Part shown: positions 10,900 through 22,067 of the stretch, in pieces
Numbering within the stretch: the stretch's first letter is position 1
Layout of the letters: each line of letters opens with the position of its first letter
NCBI GenBank assembly: GCA_024752435.1
Contig: CP103021.1
Coordinates: 744,001 to 808,000, forward strand
DNA: 64,000 nucleotides
Source: Allantophomopsis cytisporea
Lineage: Eukaryota; Ascomycota; Leotiomycetes; Phacidiales; Phacidiaceae
Reading direction: 5' to 3'
Program-made: the position numbers and the translations under genes
Notes under the pieces: generated by a model
Database searches by the model: none
What the model was told of the DNA's origin: nothing
The model's input: only the letters and a program-made list of their open reading frames with translations

Positions 10900-12039
10900 A
10901 TGCAGAGACCTACTTATGGGCAACCTATACCGGCGAATTCACCTCCGCTCCATCATCCAGTACCACAGCATGTCTCTACAGTACCTCAACTACGATCGCC
11001 TCCTCCACCAATTCCGCCCCAATCGCAAAATGGCTATGGCAGTAGTCCCTACCAACCGCAGAGCTCCAGCAGCAGTGGCCATGCTTTTGGACCATATGCG
11101 GGATTCATGAACGACCAGACGGCACAGATGGGATTTCAGGTGGGCCAGACAGCTCTGAAGCATGGTCAGGAGTATGTAGAACAGAACGTAAGTTTGAGCC
11201 AACAAGATGCCTAAAAGGTGAAAATCTGACAGTATATTTAGTTCAATCGCTATGTCAATGTTTCTGCTCTAAAGCACTACTTTAATGTCTCAAACGCCTA
11301 CGTTGTCAATAAACTATTTCTGGTATTGTTCCCATGGAGACATGCACCATGGTCCAGAAAGCAATCTATAGGCCCATCGGGGCAAGAGGGATGGTTTCTA
11401 CCACCAAGAGAAGATCTGAATAGTCCGGATATGTATATTCCAGGTAGGTCAAGTTGAGATACCCGCCTTGGAATTGTTATGACTGACTATTATTATAGTA
11501 ATGGCATTCGTTACTTACATTCTCCTGTCTACATTGCTGGCCGGGCTACGGGGTGCCTTCCAGCCCGAACTCCTAGGATATACGGCAACAACAGCCTTTG
11601 CCGTTGTTCTTTTCGAGATCATGGGGCTCAAACTTGGATGTTATCTTCTGTCCATCTCAAATGAGTCACAATTACTCGATTTGTTTGCGTACTCTGGCTA
11701 CAAATTCGTGGGAATCATTGTTACTCTAGCCCTCAGTGAGATCCTTAATGGCGGTCAAGGTACTGGCGGTTGGGCAGGTTGGACAATCTTTGGATACACT
11801 TTTCTGGCAAACGCATTCTTCCTAGTAAGCGGCTCTACTCCACAATGTTGATTAGTGAAGCTAACCATAGACAGTTACGTTCGCTCAAGTATGTGCTACT
11901 TCCAGAAAACTCTGGTGATAATGCAAGGGGAACTATGCAAACTGTGGCACGGTCACAGAGGAACAAGCGAACGCAGTTCCTCTTCATCTACTCATACGTT
12001 GTTCAGTTCGTCTTCATGTGGGCTCTGAGCCGTCCATGA
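10900..12039 (+). CDS. YIF1: YIF1-family Golgi/ER vesicle transport membrane protein
   Basis: Yif1/Hrf1 family protein; in yeast it partners Yip1 in ER-Golgi transport. Exons 10900-11187, 11242-11443, 11499-11824 and 11875-12039; introns 54, 55 and 50 nt. Spliced length 326 aa. N-terminal Pro/Gln/Ser-rich cytosolic region, then the family block FNRYVNVSALKHYFNVSNAYVV, LFPWRHAPWSRK and the hydrophobic C-terminal half with about five membrane spans, starting VMAFVTYILLSTLLAGL. The last exon ends in a hydrophobic segment FLFIYSYVVQFVFMWAL. The ATG at 10900 is preferred because sequence upstream in the frame lacks family features. Confidence 0.93.
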
Positions 12040-12930
12040 AGCGGTCAGTGAGGATAATATTGCATTCGAGGCGTAAGGACAGTGGAATTTTACAACAGAG
12101 ATGGAGATTTAGGTTAAACAAACGGACAATGAACTGTAGCGAGGCATCCAACAACAAAGACGCGATCTAAGGATGGAACGCTATTCTTATGATAGATGAA
12201 GACCGCAACGTACATTATTATATCATCAGCACAGTGTGCTTCAAAAAGACAATTTTAAATGCGGAGTAAGGTAAAGTAAGGTGAGGGGAGGTATTGCATG
12301 TATTCTATGTAAGTTATTATATGGAGTAACGATACCAATTCTTGCATATCCTATTCTATTACACAGTACAGAGTGAGCACATACTGTGCACTGCATATTT
12401 GAAGATATTCCCATGGAGAGCAGCACCGGAGCATTTGGAATAACTGTTACTTTCCGTGCAATATTTCGTTCGCAGTACAACCTACTGTCTGTACCTAGGT
12501 ACGTACTGCATCATGCCGAATGGCATTGCCGTCTTGCTCGGCCTGACCTATCGGGGATACCTGAGGCGCGGACCACCTCATCCCCACATTCCAGTGATCG
12601 TGCGCTAGCATCAACGCTATCTCAAGGCGTTTGGAGTACTGTCAGTGCTCTGGTCTGGGGATTCTCCAGAGATTTGCCGCTAAAGCCTCGGTCTATTCAG
12701 CATTGCCGAATATGCCATACACCACTACTTAACGCATTGAGACCGGGATGTAGGGATATATAGATTCTAAAAATGCATAACCCCCTCCTCATACATACTC
12801 GTGGTGTCTTCTTGAACTGTTCTCTTTATTCTATTCATCGGGTTGTTACTGTGCTTGCTCTTTCAACTTGATTCACACATCGCGTTCACTTTTTGACGAA
12901 CAGCTACTTATATTCCATAAGCATCTTATC
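12040..12930. other. Intergenic between YIF1 and the acyl-CoA synthetase gene
   Basis: About 890 bases with no supported gene. It contains GGTA/GTAC-rich segments of the kind scattered through the window's other intergenic DNA. Confidence 0.5.
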
Positions 12931-15088
12931 ATGGCGTTGGGTAAGTTTCCAAGTGCACTACATTTCTGGAACAAGACCTTGATCACTTGCATTATCAAAC
13001 CTTTTCACTGACCTTTTCAAGTCACAGCAGCAGCTGTTGCAGGTACAGGAGCAGCTGCTCTATATCTTGATGCGAAGTATCATCTCAGAAAAGATCTTCG
13101 AGGGGTAGTCGGAGCAAAGAGAGCAGGCTGGGAATGGCAAAAAGCTGGTTAGTGATCCACCAAGCTGTCTTTTACCTATGTGAATAATACTAATGGAAGA
13201 TTCATTTAGTCAAAAACCACCGAGAATGTCTATACTACCTGTTCGAAGAGAATGTGAAGCTTCGAGGCGATGAGGATTGCATATGGTCGCGCGAAGGAGA
13301 ATACTCTTGGACTCAGACCTACCAGATGGCTAATCGGTATGCACAATGGTTTCTCTCACAAGGAGTCAAACCACATGATCTCGTTGGCTTCTACCTACAA
13401 AACTCTCCCGATTTCATCTTCGCATGGTTGGGTCTCTGGGCAATCGGGGCTGCCCCGGCAATGATAAATTGGAATTTGAGTGGCGAGCCTTTGCTGCACT
13501 GCCTGAAGTTGAGTGGAGCCAAGTTGCTATTGGTGGATGCAGACGAATCTCTTGGAGCTCGCATATCAGAACAAAGCGAGTCTCTGTCCTCAGAATTGGG
13601 CATGGCATGCATCGCGTTAGATGACGAGCTGAAGAGAACAATCTATGGTCTGGAGCCAGAAAGACCGGAGGATGTCTACAGAGAAGTCGTAAAAGGCAAT
13701 TGGCCAATGTGTTTGTTCTACACAAGGTTGGTCAAGTCTACTTGCTTCGTCGACTATATGTACTAATTCAGCTTCAGCGGTACAACCGGGATGCCCAAAG
13801 CATGTCCCTTCCCTGTAGACAGAGGATTCCAAAGTGCTATCTCAGTAAGTTGAGCTATTCTGAAACTAATATAATCTCTAATGCGTCTCAGCGAAAAATT
13901 GGGCTGTCGAGACAACGACCAGATGACCGGTGGTACAATTGCATGCCTATGTATCATGGAACTGGCGGTGTTACATCAATTTCTTTAATGGGAAATGGCA
14001 CCACTCTGTGTATTGGGAAAAAATTTAGCACCAGCAAATTCTGGGGAGAAGTCCGTGATTCGAGAGCCACTTGGATCACTTACGTCGGGGAAACAGCTCG
14101 ATATTTGCTAGCTGCCCCCCCTTCACCACTGGACAAGCAGCATAATGTTCGCTGTATGTATGGGAATGGCTTGAGGCCAGATGTCTGGAAGAAATTCCAG
14201 GAAAGGTTCAACATCGCTGAAGTGGCTGAATTTTTCAACTCAACAGAAGGCATCTTCACATTGCTAAACTTCGCTCGTAGCGAATATCTCACTTCAGCTG
14301 TGGGTCATCATGGCTTAATCGTCCGACGAATGACCAAAGATGTTTATATCCCTGTGCTCATTGACCCGGTCACAGGTGATATTGCAAGAGACCACCGAAC
14401 TGGCTTCGCATACAGACAGCCATATGAGACTGGGGGTGAAATAATCGTTGCAGTCCCAAATGAATCTGTTTTCGCTGGATATCTCCACAACCCTGAAGCT
14501 ACGGAAAAGAAATTTGTCCGAAATGTCTTCCGCAAGGGCGACCTGTACTACAGAACCGGCGATGCACTGAGGAGAGATTATGACGGGCGATGGTACTTCT
14601 TGGATCGTCTTGGAGACACCTTTAGATGGAAAGGAGAAAACGTCAGTACAGCAGAAGTATCAGAGGTTCTTGGGAAATTTCCAGGGATAGTTGAGGCTAA
14701 TGTCTATGGCGTTGCCCTCCCAAACCATGATGGACGTGCAGGCTGTGCAGCAATCTTTATAGATCCTGCGTACAAGAAACACTTTGATTATGCTGGTTTC
14801 CTACAGTAAGTTCTCGTTAAAGTTCTATCGATGATGACTAACAGATATAGACATGCACGCAAACATTTGCCCAAGTATGCTGTACCAATCTTTATTCGAA
14901 GCGTTGCCGAGATGACTCCTATCCATAATAACAAACAGAACAAAATGCCTCTCAGAGAGGAAGGTGTGGACCCAGATAAGGTCAAAGCTGGCGATGAGAT
15001 TCTGTGGGCCACCCAGAACGACGCTCTGTATACACCATTCACAAGGTCACATTGGGAAGAATTGAAGGGCGGAAAGGCCAGGTTGTAG
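12931..15088 (+). CDS. FAT1: FAT1-type very-long-chain acyl-CoA synthetase / fatty acid transport protein
   Basis: AMP-forming acyl-CoA synthetase of the FATP/VLACS family, activating long and very long fatty acids. Six exons: 12931-12940, 13022-13147, 13210-13726, 13778-13844, 13892-14805 and 14851-15088; introns 81, 62, 51, 47 and 45 nt. Exon 1 carries only 10 coding bases. Spliced length 623 aa. The exon 2 acceptor is ambiguous, since a CAG six bases further gives 621 aa. The N-terminal hydrophobic segment is followed by the AMP-binding motif YTSGTTGMPK (216-225), CMPMYHGTGG and the FATP block YYRTGDALRRDYDGRWYFLD with DRLGDTFRWKGENVST. The C-terminus is ARL, which fits the PTS1 consensus and suggests peroxisomal import. 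Confidence 0.93.
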
Positions 15089-15499
15089 AAATAAGGAGAA
15101 GGATACAATAGTTCAGCGGCTAAAAAGCTTGTTAACAATGAAGCCCAGATCTAACTATGCTTGTCAGTCAATGTATACATGCTTGGGACTGATATAGCCA
15201 TCAGTTTCGATTGTAGCAATATTAGCATGTTGTGATTGAAGTTATCAAAGTACTCGAAGGCAAAGAGATTATATCATGTCAGATTAGATCGACGGCTATC
15301 AGGAAATACCTTTATCCTGATACGTGACGGCTTGAGAATCAACTCCCACGACCGCCCATTACTGTATGATACCAAGCTAGAACAGCCAGATAGACATAAT
15401 CCATATGTCATAGAACAGCCTTGGATCCAAATGATGATATATATATACATATATTATCTATGCATACAAAAAGCGCCAATATTACATAAAATCGAGTCA
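15089..15499. other. Convergent 3' flanks of the FAT1-type and MAPEG genes
   Basis: AT-rich, includes a short TA run near 15435-15455. No gene seen. Confidence 0.5.
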
Positions 15500-16083
15500 T
15501 TAGAATGCGCCAGCCAATAAGCTTTCTCTCATGATGTTTCCACTCTTGATAAATAGCGTGAAAATCATACCAATACCGGTCAAGAAAGTGATACTTCTTG
15601 CTGCAGCACGGCCTTCGGTATCGCCGGTGATGTAGAAGTAATTGTATGCGATTCTGCTCAACAAGTAGCCCCCACTGACAGTATTCATGAAGGTGTTGCT
15701 GAGTCCCGCTACATTGCCAGCGACGATCGCTGAAGCGTACAAGCCAATGTTCTCATAGCCGTTCTGCTGAGCGCCTTGACAACGGATGATCTTATCCTTG
15801 GTCTGCAATGTTTGTTAGCTTGTAGTGCTCGGAAAAGAGCTTGGGTTTGCGAAGTGTGGAGGACGAACCGCCTGGTCGAGAGTCTGGGTCTCAGAGACCT
15901 TGCTGGCAAAAGTGCGTGGGTGTCTGTTGTCGAATTCAGCACCGAGTCCCTTCGTGGAGTAGAAGTGAGGAACCAGTGCAACCATCCAAGCTACTGGAAT
16001 CTATGTGAAGACGGTCAGTGGAGTGGTGACGTATATATACAAACAATCCTTACAGTGTAGAGTGAAAGGTTCTTAGAATCCAT
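15500..16083 (-). CDS. MAPEG-family membrane protein
   Basis: Small integral membrane protein of the MAPEG family (membrane-associated proteins in eicosanoid and glutathione metabolism, which includes microsomal glutathione transferases). Exons (minus) 16083-16054, 16000-15869 and 15802-15500; introns 53 and 66 nt. Spliced protein 154 aa, normal for the family. It starts MDSKNLSLYTIPVAWMVALV, a first membrane helix. The family-type segment CQGAQQNGYENIGLYAS (R/N/E pattern before helix 2) is followed by two more helices, GGYLLSRIAYNYFYI and ITFLTGIGMIFTLFI. The substrate cannot be read from sequence. It lies upstream of nothing obviously co-regulated. Confidence 0.85.
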
Positions 16084-16419
16084 GATGGAAGGCATTGTAA
16101 AGATTGAGTATAAGACGCTTGAGTTTGAGAAGGGATTAGATACTGAAGTATTGTTGAGGATCAACAATTGAGGGTGAACAAAAGGATACATACTAGATAC
16201 GTAGGTCTGTTGACATCATGAGCTTGGCTGTTGAGCCTGGACCATGCTTAATGCAGACATAAATTTGTGCATGATCTATGAACTAACGAATCAAGTGATT
16301 CTTCTGTGCCTGAGTACATGACTCGCGTGCGAGAAGGGCTATTACATACTTTGAATACTTGCATACCTGAATATAGAAAACGATTTCTGATATTATCTTG
16401 GTAAGTAATCTATATCAAA
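16084..16419. other. Intergenic, MAPEG promoter and quinone reductase 3' region
   Basis: Short same-strand intergenic stretch. Nothing else seen. Confidence 0.5.
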
Positions 16420-17580
16420 CTATGGCTTGAGCAACAGTTTTCCAGTCGACTTCCTTCCCTCCAGATCCAATTGAGCCCGTTGGATATCTGCTAAAGGATA
16501 GACTTCATGGACTCTGACATTCAACTTATCCTTGATGATGAAGTTGAATAGTTCAGAAGTGTAGTGCTCATACTCCTCTCTTGTAGTAATGTAGTTAAAC
16601 AGCGTGGGTCTCGCAATCTTTAGATTCTTGGCTGAAAGACGAGCGATAGTGAGGGGAGGAACTGGTCCAGAAGCATTTCCAAAAGACGCGATTGTTGCCT
16701 TGCGTGCAGCAACCTCCAAATCAACCTCGAATGTCGACTTTCCAACACCGTCAAAAATAGCCGATGGGCCTTGGCCGTTGGTGATTTCCTTGACACGAGC
16801 AACAACATCCTCATTGGAGTAGTTGATCACATAGTCTGCACCATTCTCCTTCGCAAGGGCAATTTTCTCCGCTGTACTCGCTGTACCAATAACCTTGGCG
16901 CCAGTGGCATGCAATAACTGGACAAGCCATAGACCTACACCCCCAGCTGCGGCGTGAACCAAAGTCCACTCTCCCTTTTGAACATGATGAGTTTCGCGGA
17001 TTAATGTGAGTGCCGTCAACCCCTGAAGCAGAGCAGCGGCCGCCTGACCTGGCTTGAGCTCCGATGGAACTTTGTGGACTTTGTCAGCGTTGGCGACTGA
17101 GTATTCTGCGTAGGCGCCGTTGCCGATCCAGACCACTTTGTCACCGACCTTGTTGCCGTGGAGATTTCCAGACTCGGATGTTGATACAATGGTGCCTTCA
17201 GCTTCACGGCCGAGAATCTCTGGTTTAGGTGAAGGATAGAGGCCTGTACGGAAATAGCTGCATCAATTAGCAATCTGATATTAACTGGGCAAACGGCTAT
17301 GGGTTGGAACATACGTATCAATGTAATTGATGCCAATGAAATCATTCTTGACCAAAACCTGGCCTTCCTTGGGAGTTGGAACTGGAAGGTCGGTCTTGTA
17401 TTGAAGAACTTCTACCCCACCAGTCTTTTCAATCAAGACTCCCTTCATAGTTGTGGGAATGCTTGACAAAGCCATTGTGCGTTGATTGAAATATGATCGA
17501 GGCGATGATAAATGGGATGAAAGCTGCGAAAGACGACCTGTGATAACCGGCCTTACAATGAGTCGGGGAAAAAGCGACAT
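16420..17580 (-). CDS. ZTA1: NADPH:quinone oxidoreductase, ZTA1/zeta-crystallin-like
   Basis: Medium-chain dehydrogenase/reductase of the quinone reductase (zeta-crystallin) branch, an NADPH-dependent reductase of quinones or enones. Exons (minus) 17580-17315 and 17257-16420; intron 57 nt. Spliced length 367 aa from the first ATG, or 332 aa from the second in-frame ATG at 17475, which matches the usual family length. The extra 35 residues (MSLFPRLIVRPVITGR onward) have five Arg and no Asp or Glu, like a mitochondrial presequence. Core motifs: NYIDTYFRTGLYP, EILGREAEG, the dinucleotide-binding HAAAGGVG and the C-terminal GRKSTGKLLLKP. No zinc-ligand set is seen, as expected for quinone reductases. 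Confidence 0.92.
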
Positions 17581-17705
17581 ACAAGCTCAACTTCTACTGA
17601 GTGAGTTCGTAATCTGGTATTTATAATCCTCTGCGCGACCTGCCTCATTGCAATCATGTCACATTGATTTCTAATGACGTGCGGAGCAACCCCGCACTCG
17701 GAGCT

Positions 17706-17717
17706 CTTATCGATAAG
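17706..17717. promoter_or_regulatory. 12-bp palindrome CTTATCGATAAG upstream of the quinone reductase
   Basis: Perfect palindrome containing two inverted GATA cores, 126 bases upstream of the first quinone reductase ATG. The identical 12-mer lies upstream of RPC5 at 28824-28835. The binding factor is unknown to me. Confidence 0.4.
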
Positions 17718-17937
17718 CTACTATTGTGACAATATTTTTGAATCATTTAGAGTGGTAAACATCATAGTCCAACACGAATTGGCACATCTGGTATGGATGC
17801 ATATTAGTGTCCTTTAACCGTCAATACTCTATAAATTGGTAACTAAATTTAATATTGTAGATGTCCAAAGGTGGACGCCTATAATATCGAAATCACTCAC
17901 GATATCTTCTTACATTAGAGGCACAAATGCTATTGAA

Positions 17938-18195
17938 TTAAACTGTCTCCGCGATCAGAAACAAAGCACTGCATCCACTGGCAACATCTGGTCCTATCTC
18001 AATCGTGGGGTTATTGGCAGGGCAAACATAGAGAGTGCTCTGATCCTCAACTTCACAATCAAATTCCCCGTCGATCAGATGACAGATAGCCAGTGAGTAA
18101 GAGAAATCCTGAATATCAGCCGATGTACCAAATCTCAGGGTCGTGTATGTTGCTCCCGGAACAATGTTTGGAAAATCTTGATCGGCGCTGGTAAC
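17938..18195 (-). pseudogene. Detached C-terminal part of the Ser/Thr-rich protein, beyond an in-frame TAG
   Basis: Directly after the TAG the same frame runs 85 codons from VTSADQDFPN to SALFLIAETV and a TAA. It has a globular composition, four Cys and a hydrophobic pattern continuing the preceding FTFNNGSC segment; fungal secreted proteins of this build usually have a C-terminal module of this kind. No splice pair I could find removes the TAG and keeps the frame. So this is a recent nonsense mutation, a sequencing error, or a readthrough extension; I cannot tell which. If joined, the protein would be 423 residues. Confidence 0.5.
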
Positions 18196-19307
18196 CTAGC
18201 AGCTACCATTATTGAATGTGAAGCTTGCAGCTTCGGACTCATCAGCCGTGAATTGCATGACGAGATTGCCGCTGGGGCCGGTGACCAGGGCAACGAAATT
18301 CTGATCAACACCTAGAATGCCGCTATTCATACCCAGAAGGTATAATATTGGCTGAGAGGGCATACGAGATCTGCAGGTTGGCTGAGAAATAGTGGTTGGT
18401 GAGTTTGTAGTAGAAGTTGTCGTACTGGTTGACGAGGTTGTAGTTGACGAACTTGACGTGCTAGTTGACAGAGTGGTCGTTGAAGAACTTGCTATACTAG
18501 TCGACGAAGGTGTCGTACTAGTTGACGAAGTTGTAATAGATAAGGTCGTAGTAATAGTGGAGGTGCTTATTGAAGATGACAAAGATGCTGAGGATAATGG
18601 AGATGTAGTAGTGACTCTTGTAAGAGTGCTTGCTTACTAGTAGAGCTGTTTGAAGTTGCGATGGTAATAGGAGTGTTTGATGCTACCGTGATAGTGGTGG
18701 GATGACCTGATATATAAGTGACTGTCGAATCTATATTCGTAATGTTGAGCCCCTGAGACGAGTTTATGTACGGACCAACAGACGGTAATATCAAGAGTGT
18801 GGTTGCTGTAGCATGCCCACCATTATCATTAAAACTCAAAGTAGTGCCATCATGTACATACTCGGTGACAATAACAGTTATCGCAGCATCTAATGTAGAA
18901 GTGACAGTCGCAATGTCATATCTAGACATGGGCGTCTCTATCGAGCCAACTGTGATGAAGATCGTAGATCCAGCTTCTACAATTCCAATAGAATCATCGA
19001 TCTTGCTTTCGGTCGCAAATTTAGGAAAGGCCTCTAATTGTTTTGTGCAGAAAAATGTTAAAGTGACAGTTATGGGAGAAGGAATCTGCATACTTGTTAA
19101 AATCAAGAATTTCTCAATCATCAGTCGACTTACATCAGAACTCTGCGTAGATAGATCATGCTCCTGTAGGAAATCGTGACCGACGTCTTTATAATTAAAG
19201 AGAGTATGATTCAATCCAGTCCCTTTGAACTGAACATGAGCAGATGGAGAAACAAGTGCGGAAGTAGATACTGCAAATAGCAAACCGAGTCTGAGGATGC
19301 TCGTCAT
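18196..19307 (-). CDS. Secreted Ser/Thr-rich cell-surface-like protein (up to first in-frame stop)
   Basis: Probable secreted or cell-wall protein of unknown function. Exons (minus) 19307-19134, 19085-18638 and 18587-18196; introns of 48 nt (GTAAGT...TGCAG with TTAAC branch) and 50 nt (GTAAGC...CTCAG). Spliced length 337 aa. It opens with a signal peptide (MTSILRLGLLFAVSTSALVS). The middle is a Thr/Val-rich region with a few N-glycosylation sequons, then a long Ser/Thr block suited to O-mannosylation, then a folded-looking segment from SQPTC to FTFNNGSC. There a TAG at 18198-18196 ends the frame, but the same frame continues for 85 coding-like codons (see next entry). The second splice was chosen because it joins the two Ser/Thr frames. 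Confidence 0.62.
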
Positions 19308-20031
19308 TTTAGAGTTAAAAGAGAGTTACGAATTATGCTTGATACACACCGAGCAGAAAGAAAAAAAAGAGCAGGAAAGATCTGAGATATAGAATTCACA
19401 ATAGAGACTAACGGTATTGCAATGGTGACCATGGATTGACTGATGTCCTCTCTCGACAGCATACTACCGCCAATCAATGCATCCAGAACCTGTAAAGTCA
19501 ACGTCTGGCCCCTTGGCCGTGGAGTTTGAAACTTGATGCCTACCGGGCACGAAAAAGATATTCATAAACATTTCTGTCTAGTCAAGAAATATTGATAGAA
19601 TCACCAAAAACCAAAATTATATGTTCATAAGATCCCAATGAGTTTAGGACGTCCTCTTGCACGTGGCGATTTATACACAAAACCACTGCTTCATGGGGCC
19701 AATGTTAGTCACACACTCATACCTTGCTGCTAAATCCTAACTGGTAATGAAATCAGATTCAAAGTGCATTCAAACACTGTGTTAACGTGACATTGAGGGT
19801 GTGAACATTACCCTACGAGCGCATGTGCAACATTTCCATACCACAATACGTCAAATATATAGTGATCTGGCGATGAAATGTGGTGAATCACGAGTGACTA
19901 TCCCGATACTGTCTTTAACTACCAGCATTCAAAAATCCATGCCCTCTATACAATCACCGTACCCCAACCAAAAAAGAAAATCTTCTTGAGTTTTCAATAA
20001 CTTTTATGCCCATCAACTCCATCTCCATCAT
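19308..20031. other. Intergenic, Ser/Thr-rich protein promoter and CLP1 3' region
   Basis: No supported gene. A GCACGTGG element lies near 19660. Confidence 0.45.
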
Positions 20032-21542
20032 CTATCCAATCAAATTGCCTCCCGCCTCTGGCCACTTACCCCAGATCAATGGACGATCTGCAAAACCGCC
20101 ACCAAGAGGCGCCAGAATCTTTAGCCGCCTCTTCTTCTCGTCAACCTCAGCAACATAGACAAATCCCATAACGGATGCGTCGCGAATAGCCTCAATGCCA
20201 TCATGAACGCCTGCATACATGACTGCCAGTACGCAGTGCGTCAGCGCCATATATCCTTCTCCCGGTATCAACTTCTCATATATCGCTGCATCCGCATCCT
20301 TGACTTCATCTTCATCACCTCCTGGCATGAAACTCAGCAGAGTGGAATCGGGCGAGGCGATCTTGTAAATTGTGAGAGCGTTGAAATCGATTGATTGTGT
20401 GTGGGGAGAGAGTGTGCGTTTCACTGTTCCGAAGAAATATTCACGGACGCTGGCGTGTTGTGTCTGGGTCATATAGGACTCGTCACGATCCGCACACCCG
20501 CCAGATTTGGCGAGCTTGAGGATTGTTATAGACGGTATTTGGGTGGAAAAGCGTTTGGTCATATCGGAGTGAAGTCGTTCCGAGCCAAGAGTTATTATTA
20601 TGTTGACCGAGAATTCGGAGACGATATGTGAGAGGAGTTCGTAGCTGTTCTTGCCCTGAGAAATCACGCCTGGCGTATCAATAAGGAGCCCCGCGGAATG
20701 CACGGCTGGGTCATCTGCCATTCGGCTTGTAGCAGCGAGTGCCAATCTTGTGATGATGGGTTTATACAACTTTGGATTATCTTCAGGGCTGGGGAGACCG
20801 TAATGATATACGAGTGGCAATTTAACCGGCACAGGACTGGGCCCACTGGTTGGACTGCTTCCCCAGCCTTCCTCGACATCCAAGATACTGCTCATAACTG
20901 TTGCGGTGACCGTCCCCGGTATGCTAAGCAAAGCCTCCCTCGAATCCGTGTTCACGACCATCGGCGTCTCACCCTGTCGCGTCGCATAACTTGCCAGTAA
21001 CTTCACCAGGCTCGTCTTTCCGGCGTTGTTTGGACCTACGACCAGCACTCGTGGGCCGTCGCTAGAGGTGGAGGAAGCAGCGGAACGTAGTCGTTGTAAT
21101 GCGAAATGAGTGTTTACATATGAGACCATCGGCGTCTCTTCCGCCGTATATTCTTCGCAGCTGCCTGTCACTTCCAGTCGGGCGCCATGATATGTGAATA
21201 TCGCCGCTTTCGTACCGAAGAAGGTATATGTGTGGTTGAGGGCCAATTCTGTTCCAAAGATTTCGGCTGTACCTGAGAGGATCTTGTAGCTGGTTAATTA
21301 CATTGTAGACAGTGGGATTCACAGATACGTACTCGCACTGAGATCTGTGTGCCGATTGGGACTTCAAACCGCCACTCTGAATTGGCAGCGAGATCATGTA
21401 CCACGACGGTAGACGTGGACACCGCTGTTGGAGCAATGGTCGCCGACTGCAAATTAAGATGATATTAGTCTGATGTACATTTGAGATCTTCGGTACACTC
21501 ACTTACGTTGGGTGCCGCCAGTCCTAGGCCTGGTAACGACAT
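20032..21542 (-). CDS. CLP1: mRNA cleavage and polyadenylation factor CLP1
   Basis: Clp1, the ATP-binding subunit of cleavage factor IA in pre-mRNA 3'-end processing, related to polynucleotide 5'-kinases. Exons (minus) 21542-21507, 21446-21333 and 21282-20032; introns 60 and 50 nt. Spliced length 466 aa. N-terminal beta domain (ANSEWRFEVPIGTQISVRILSG, GTAEIFGTELALNHTY), central P-loop GPNNAGKTS at 133-141, LLIDTPGV, and the C-terminal domain ending LIWGKWPEAGGNLIG. The first exon is only 12 codons, ending at a canonical GTAAGT. Confidence 0.94.
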
Positions 21543-22067
21543 TATGAATCTGTCGTTGTGAGCTTAGTTATTGTTGAATGTCGAGCTCTGGAAGCTTTTG
21601 TGCTGTACATAGGTAGCTTCTTGAACCACTTAAGATGCAGGGGTGGGGTAGCCTTCGCTCAGCCTTGTGGAGCGATAATACGAGGTAACGTCGATCCTGG
21701 CGTGCCTGGCTAACGGGTTTTGATTTATCAACACATTTTCTAATGTGTATAGATGATATTGCACGATTCGATCGATGTATTGTGTTCGTGTTCCCTCTTA
21801 CCTATAGCTCTTTGCTTATCTCCGTCCAGAATAAATTATAACATGTGGCGCATTCTCACACCAAGTACTAACAAATTTGCAGAAATTATTATGAGAAGCC
21901 CAAATCCTTGATTATATAAAATTCGATGGGTATATTTGAGTACATAGTATCACAGATACCATTCCTTGGCAAACCCCAAACTCCCAAGTCTTTGAACCCC
22001 AATGCAATGCCACTATAGATAAACAATGCTTTACGCCCTAACCGACTCCCTTTAAGCATCTCTCTCT
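21543..22067. other. Intergenic, CLP1 promoter and inositol kinase 3' region
   Basis: AT-rich with no coding frame of interest. Confidence 0.5.
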
